Shown piece after piece: positions 6,354 through 8,689 of a stretch of 8,689 nucleotides of DNA. The stretch is from Flavobacteriaceae bacterium (GTDB lineage Bacteria > Bacteroidota > Bacteroidia > Flavobacteriales > Flavobacteriaceae): positions 1 through 8,689 of the forward strand of contig JABSPN010000113.1 in NCBI GenBank assembly GCA_013214425.1, read 5' to 3'. The notes under the pieces were generated by a model. That model did not search any database, had not been told where the DNA came from, and saw only the letters and a list, made by a program, of their open reading frames with translations. How positions within the stretch are numbered: the first letter of the stretch is position 1; each line of letters opens with the position of its first letter. The translations under genes and the position numbers were made by a program.

Positions 6354-6379
6354 AAAAAAGGAGCGCATTGCGCTCCTTT
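6354..6379 (-). terminator. Strong intrinsic terminator of the 57-codon membrane-protein gene
   Basis: AAAGGAGCGC (6357-6366) and GCGCTCCTTT (6370-6379) form a perfect 10-bp stem around ATT. Read on the minus strand, the stem ends in CCTTTTTTATTG, a six-T tract, 20 bases past the TAA of the gene at 6399-6572. On the plus strand only three Ts follow, so the main direction is minus. The pair of terminators insulates two convergent transcripts. Confidence 0.9.
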
Positions 6380-6398
6380 ACTACTTTCATTTGTTTTG

Positions 6399-6572
6399 TT
6401 ACTCTTGTGCCTTTTTAGCTTCTTTTTCAGCCTTAAGTTCCTGTAATCTTTCCATTAAAGCTCCACCAATCCAGTAAGGAATTAAATGAATTAAAAAGAT
6501 CATTAACCAGAACCCCATAGTGGCGATAGTTAAGAACGCTAAAAAACCTAAGTATTGATCAAATTCAAACAT
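6399..6572 (-). CDS. 57-residue membrane protein of unknown function
   Basis: An ATG at 6572 opens 57 codons ending in TAA at 6399-6401. After a short acidic start (MFEFDQ), residues 7-38 are very hydrophobic (YLGFLAFLTIATMGFWLMIF, then LIHLIPYWIGGAL), enough for one long or two short membrane helices with a proline at 32. Residues 40-57 form a highly charged helix (MERLQELKAEKEAKKAQE) likely to be cytoplasmic and amphipathic. Support for a real gene is strong: a TAnnTTTG promoter match at 6601-6608, a perfect terminator just after the stop, and protein-like composition. The start has only a partial GGAAA upstream, part of a palindrome. It lies 112 bases downstream of the VCBS protein gene on the same strand. 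I do not recognise a named family; small conserved membrane proteins of this design are common among flavobacterial hypotheticals. Confidence 0.85.
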   Translation of the reverse strand: MFEFDQYLGFLAFLTIATMGFWLMIFLIHLIPYWIGGALMERLQELKAEKEAKKAQE

Positions 6573-6586
6573 AATTTCCGGAAATT
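6573..6586. promoter_or_regulatory. 14-bp perfect palindrome touching the start codon of the 57-codon gene
   Basis: AATTTCCGGAAATT is a perfect palindrome directly adjacent to the ATG at 6572 on the minus strand, and lies downstream of the candidate promoter, hence in the leader. It could be an operator or a small leader hairpin affecting initiation. Only the symmetry is directly seen. Confidence 0.35.
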
Positions 6587-6600
6587 TTCGAATTCACAGC

Positions 6601-6608
6601 CAAAGATA
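6601..6608 (-). promoter_or_regulatory. Candidate -7 promoter element of the 57-codon gene (TAnnTTTG type)
   Basis: Read on the minus strand, TATCTTTG is an exact match to the Bacteroidota -7 consensus TAnnTTTG, 28 bases upstream of the ATG at 6572. No convincing TTG-type -33 element is visible at the usual distance. It suggests the small gene can be transcribed on its own rather than only by read-through from the VCBS protein gene. Confidence 0.5.
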
Positions 6609-6684
6609 GAGTTAATTATTTAGTCTTCCTAATCGAAATTTTACTTTTTATTTACATTGTCATCAACCACTTAAAAATCAAGTT

Positions 6685-8689
6685 TTACTCACCTGAAATT
6701 TCCAAGAGGACTGCTTTACCGTCATTTACTCCTGAAATGATAATCTCCTTATTTAATCCTTGATGCTGAATCACCTTAATAGATTTGGCATTGCCATCGA
6801 CAAATAATCCAGATTCAGAGGTATTTAGTATGGTGTAATTATCTTTTTGATTTGATAACAAAACCATTCCATATCCGCCATCTAATCGAGGTGTCTCGAC
6901 TTCAGTATTATAAATATTACCTATTACGAGTAAGTCTTCAAAACCATCATTATTGAAGTCTACAATATCATAATCTAACATTGGGAATGATTGAACAGAT
7001 TTCGGTAAATAGGACTTTGAAAACTTCCCATCTCCGTTATTGATTAAGACCACAGAACCAAAAGTAGTAACTTCTCTATTGTAAGACGATTGTAATTTAT
7101 CACCATAAATATCATTCAAGGATGCATTGGCAAAGTCTTCATACTTATCAAACTTTTCAGAAATAAAAGGCATTTGTTGTGTAGAACACTCTTTTCCCCT
7201 AACTGGAACATATTGTCCGTTATAGTCGTTACTTAATACAATATCTAAAGTTCCGGAGTTATCAAAATCGTTAGCATACACCTTAAACGGTTTGTCATGA
7301 GTGGCTTTAAATTTAATGTTATATCCAACATTCCCTACTACATAGTCCTTTAATCCATCTTTATTGATATCAGTTTCAGCAATGGTAAACCACCATCCTT
7401 TTTCATTTTCTAATCCTGTTTCCTTTGTAACATCAACAAACTCTCCATTTTGATTCTTGAAGAAAGTGATGTTAGTCCACTCACCCACTGCAATAAAATC
7501 TTGCCAACCATCATTGTTAAAATCAGTAGCGATGACTTTATTAACGATTCCTACTTTACTTAATTCAGGAGCAATACTGGCCGTTACATTTTTAAGTTTT
7601 CCGTTATCATTTTCATAGATCACAGAAGCAGCATGTTTCGGATATTGTTGTGGTATAATTCTATTTCCAACTATTAAGTCTAAATCTCCATCTTGATCAT
7701 AATCTAAACTCACCACCGTTTTCCCACTATGCTTTTCTCCTTCTAGAGCTAAGCTTTGGTGCTTGATAAAGTTTCCATTTCCATCATTCAAGTACAATCG
7801 GTCTGAGTATGTATCTGAATTCTCCTGAAAGGCATTCCCACCACTTACCACGAATAGGTCTTGATCATTATCGCCGTCAAAGTCAAAGAAATGAGCTTCT
7901 AAATCTTCCTTATTTCTATCTTTATCAAGAGCTGTATTAGCCATGGCTTTAAATCCTGAATCATTTTGAATATAGATCATTCCGGCCTGTCCTGATGCAC
8001 CTCCAATAAATAGATCTTCTTTTCCATCATTATTCACATCTCCTTTGGTAATACAAGGTCCTAACGTAGATTGTTTATAAGGCAGTAATATTTCTTTTGT
8101 AAAATCATTAAAGTCATTTTCTTTATGTTGAAAATTGATCCCAAGATTTCCCATTGATTTTATTCGACTATTCTCAGGTCCTTTAGCAACCATCATTTCA
8201 GCTTCAGATTCCTTGAATACAATCGTGCTATTTGCTTTAACATTTAGTTTTTCATCTACATATCCCGAAAGCCATTCTACACGTATACGATCTACTTGAG
8301 TTACGTCTCCTAAACCAAAATGAGCAGCATTATCTGTTGCAGAAAGATATCCTCTTACACGTTTATTTTCGATTACTTGTACTACTTTTCCGTCGTTAAC
8401 CATGCTAACTTTAGCAAATGCTTCTGAAGTTTTCCCATCCAATTCAACACGTAAATAATTTCCTAATTGATTTTCCATAGTCGTGTTTTTAAACACAAAA
8501 GCTGGGGCATCAATATTGTTAACTACTAAGTCTAAATCTCCATCATTATCCAAATCTGCATAGGCAGCGCCATTGGAAAAGGAAGGTTGGTTGATACCCC
8601 AGTTTTTGCTTTCGTCAGAGAAAGAGAGAGACTCTCCCTTATTTCTAAATAGGTAATTTACCCTTTTTCGGGTAGGCGTTTTGTTTACC
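6685..8689 (-). CDS. VCBS/FG-GAP repeat protein with ASPIC/UnbV domain (C-terminal 667 residues; start lies beyond the right edge)
   Basis: The minus-strand frame is open from base 8689 to the stop at 6685-6687. An apparent TTG start at 8553 is only Leu46 inside the first repeat, because the frame continues upstream with family-typical sequence (NYLFRNKG, WGINQPSFSNGAAYADLDN). Eight calcium-binding DxDxDG-type loops mark beta-propeller blades at visible residues 45, 217, 269, 329, 389, 440, 474 and 577. DFDGDNDQD (269) and DFDNSGTLD (474) are slightly degenerate. An ASPIC/UnbV domain spans about 77-158 (RGYLSATDNAAHFGLG, VEWLSG). PVRGKECSTQQMPFI near 495-510 and the GNIYNTEVETPRLDGGYG stretch are typical of the large Bacteroidota members, usually about 1,100 residues, so some 400 residues including the export signal are probably missing. 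Such proteins are exported or surface-bound, often near SusCD genes, and their ligand is unknown. No terminator follows directly. Confidence 0.93.
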   Translation of the reverse strand, partial: VNKTPTRKRVNYLFRNKGESLSFSDESKNWGINQPSFSNGAAYADLDNDGDLDLVVNNIDAPAFVFKNTTMENQLGNYLRVELDGKTSEAFAKVSMVNDGKVVQVIENKRVRGYLSATDNAAHFGLGDVTQVDRIRVEWLSGYVDEKLNVKANSTIVFKESEAEMMVAKGPENSRIKSMGNLGINFQHKENDFNDFTKEILLPYKQSTLGPCITKGDVNNDGKEDLFIGGASGQAGMIYIQNDSGFKAMANTALDKDRNKEDLEAHFFDFDGDNDQDLFVVSGGNAFQENSDTYSDRLYLNDGNGNFIKHQSLALEGEKHSGKTVVSLDYDQDGDLDLIVGNRIIPQQYPKHAASVIYENDNGKLKNVTASIAPELSKVGIVNKVIATDFNNDGWQDFIAVGEWTNITFFKNQNGEFVDVTKETGLENEKGWWFTIAETDINKDGLKDYVVGNVGYNIKFKATHDKPFKVYANDFDNSGTLDIVLSNDYNGQYVPVRGKECSTQQMPFISEKFDKYEDFANASLNDIYGDKLQSSYNREVTTFGSVVLINNGDGKFSKSYLPKSVQSFPMLDYDIVDFNNDGFEDLLVIGNIYNTEVETPRLDGGYGMVLLSNQKDNYTILNTSESGLFVDGNAKSIKVIQHQGLNKEIIISGVNDGKAVLLEISGE

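Noticed and set aside
8551..8553. TTG at 8553 as start of the VCBS protein
   Set aside because: This Leu is inside the DLDNDGDLD calcium loop, and the frame stays open with family-typical residues to the window edge.

Overview
The window reads as a chromosomal segment of an AT-rich member of the Bacteroidota, most probably a marine-type Flavobacteriaceae. The evidence is a TonB-dependent receptor of the OMP_b-brl_3 type, a Bacteroidota-style VCBS/ASPIC-UnbV surface protein, a DUF5117/DUF4953 zinc metallopeptidase, TAnnTTTG-type -7 promoter motifs, and the lack of Shine-Dalgarno sequences in front of almost every start codon. The assignment is an inference from protein families; no 16S rRNA gene is present.

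Layout. Bases 1-1318 (minus strand) hold the N-terminal half of a secreted gluzincin-like metallopeptidase that runs off the left edge. Bases 1319-2059 contain no long gene but do hold two very small minus-strand genes (31 and 32 codons). They encode related single-pass membrane peptides, an apparent tandem duplication. Bases 2060-3158 (plus) encode peptide chain release factor 2 (prfB) with a textbook programmed +1 frameshift site, so the gene has to be read in two frames. A 150-base gap after it carries a run of hairpins that looks like remnants of dispersed repeats. An ArsC-family thioredoxin-fold protein (3313-3651) and a large TonB-dependent outer-membrane receptor (3740-6298) follow on the plus strand. 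Two back-to-back terminators at 6308-6379 close off the receptor and a convergent 57-codon membrane-protein gene (6399-6572). The right end (6685-8689, minus) is the C-terminal 667 residues of a large VCBS/ASPIC-UnbV repeat protein whose start lies beyond the window.

The genes do not form one obvious pathway. prfB is housekeeping. The metallopeptidase, receptor and VCBS protein are typical envelope and extracellular proteins of flavobacteria. The most noteworthy items are the paired 31/32-residue membrane peptides, the autoregulatory frameshift in prfB of an organism whose starts lack Shine-Dalgarno sequences, the multi-hairpin repeat after prfB, and the unannotated 57-codon gene with its own promoter and terminator signals. 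I see no clear evidence of a defence island, CRISPR array, insertion sequence or tRNA.
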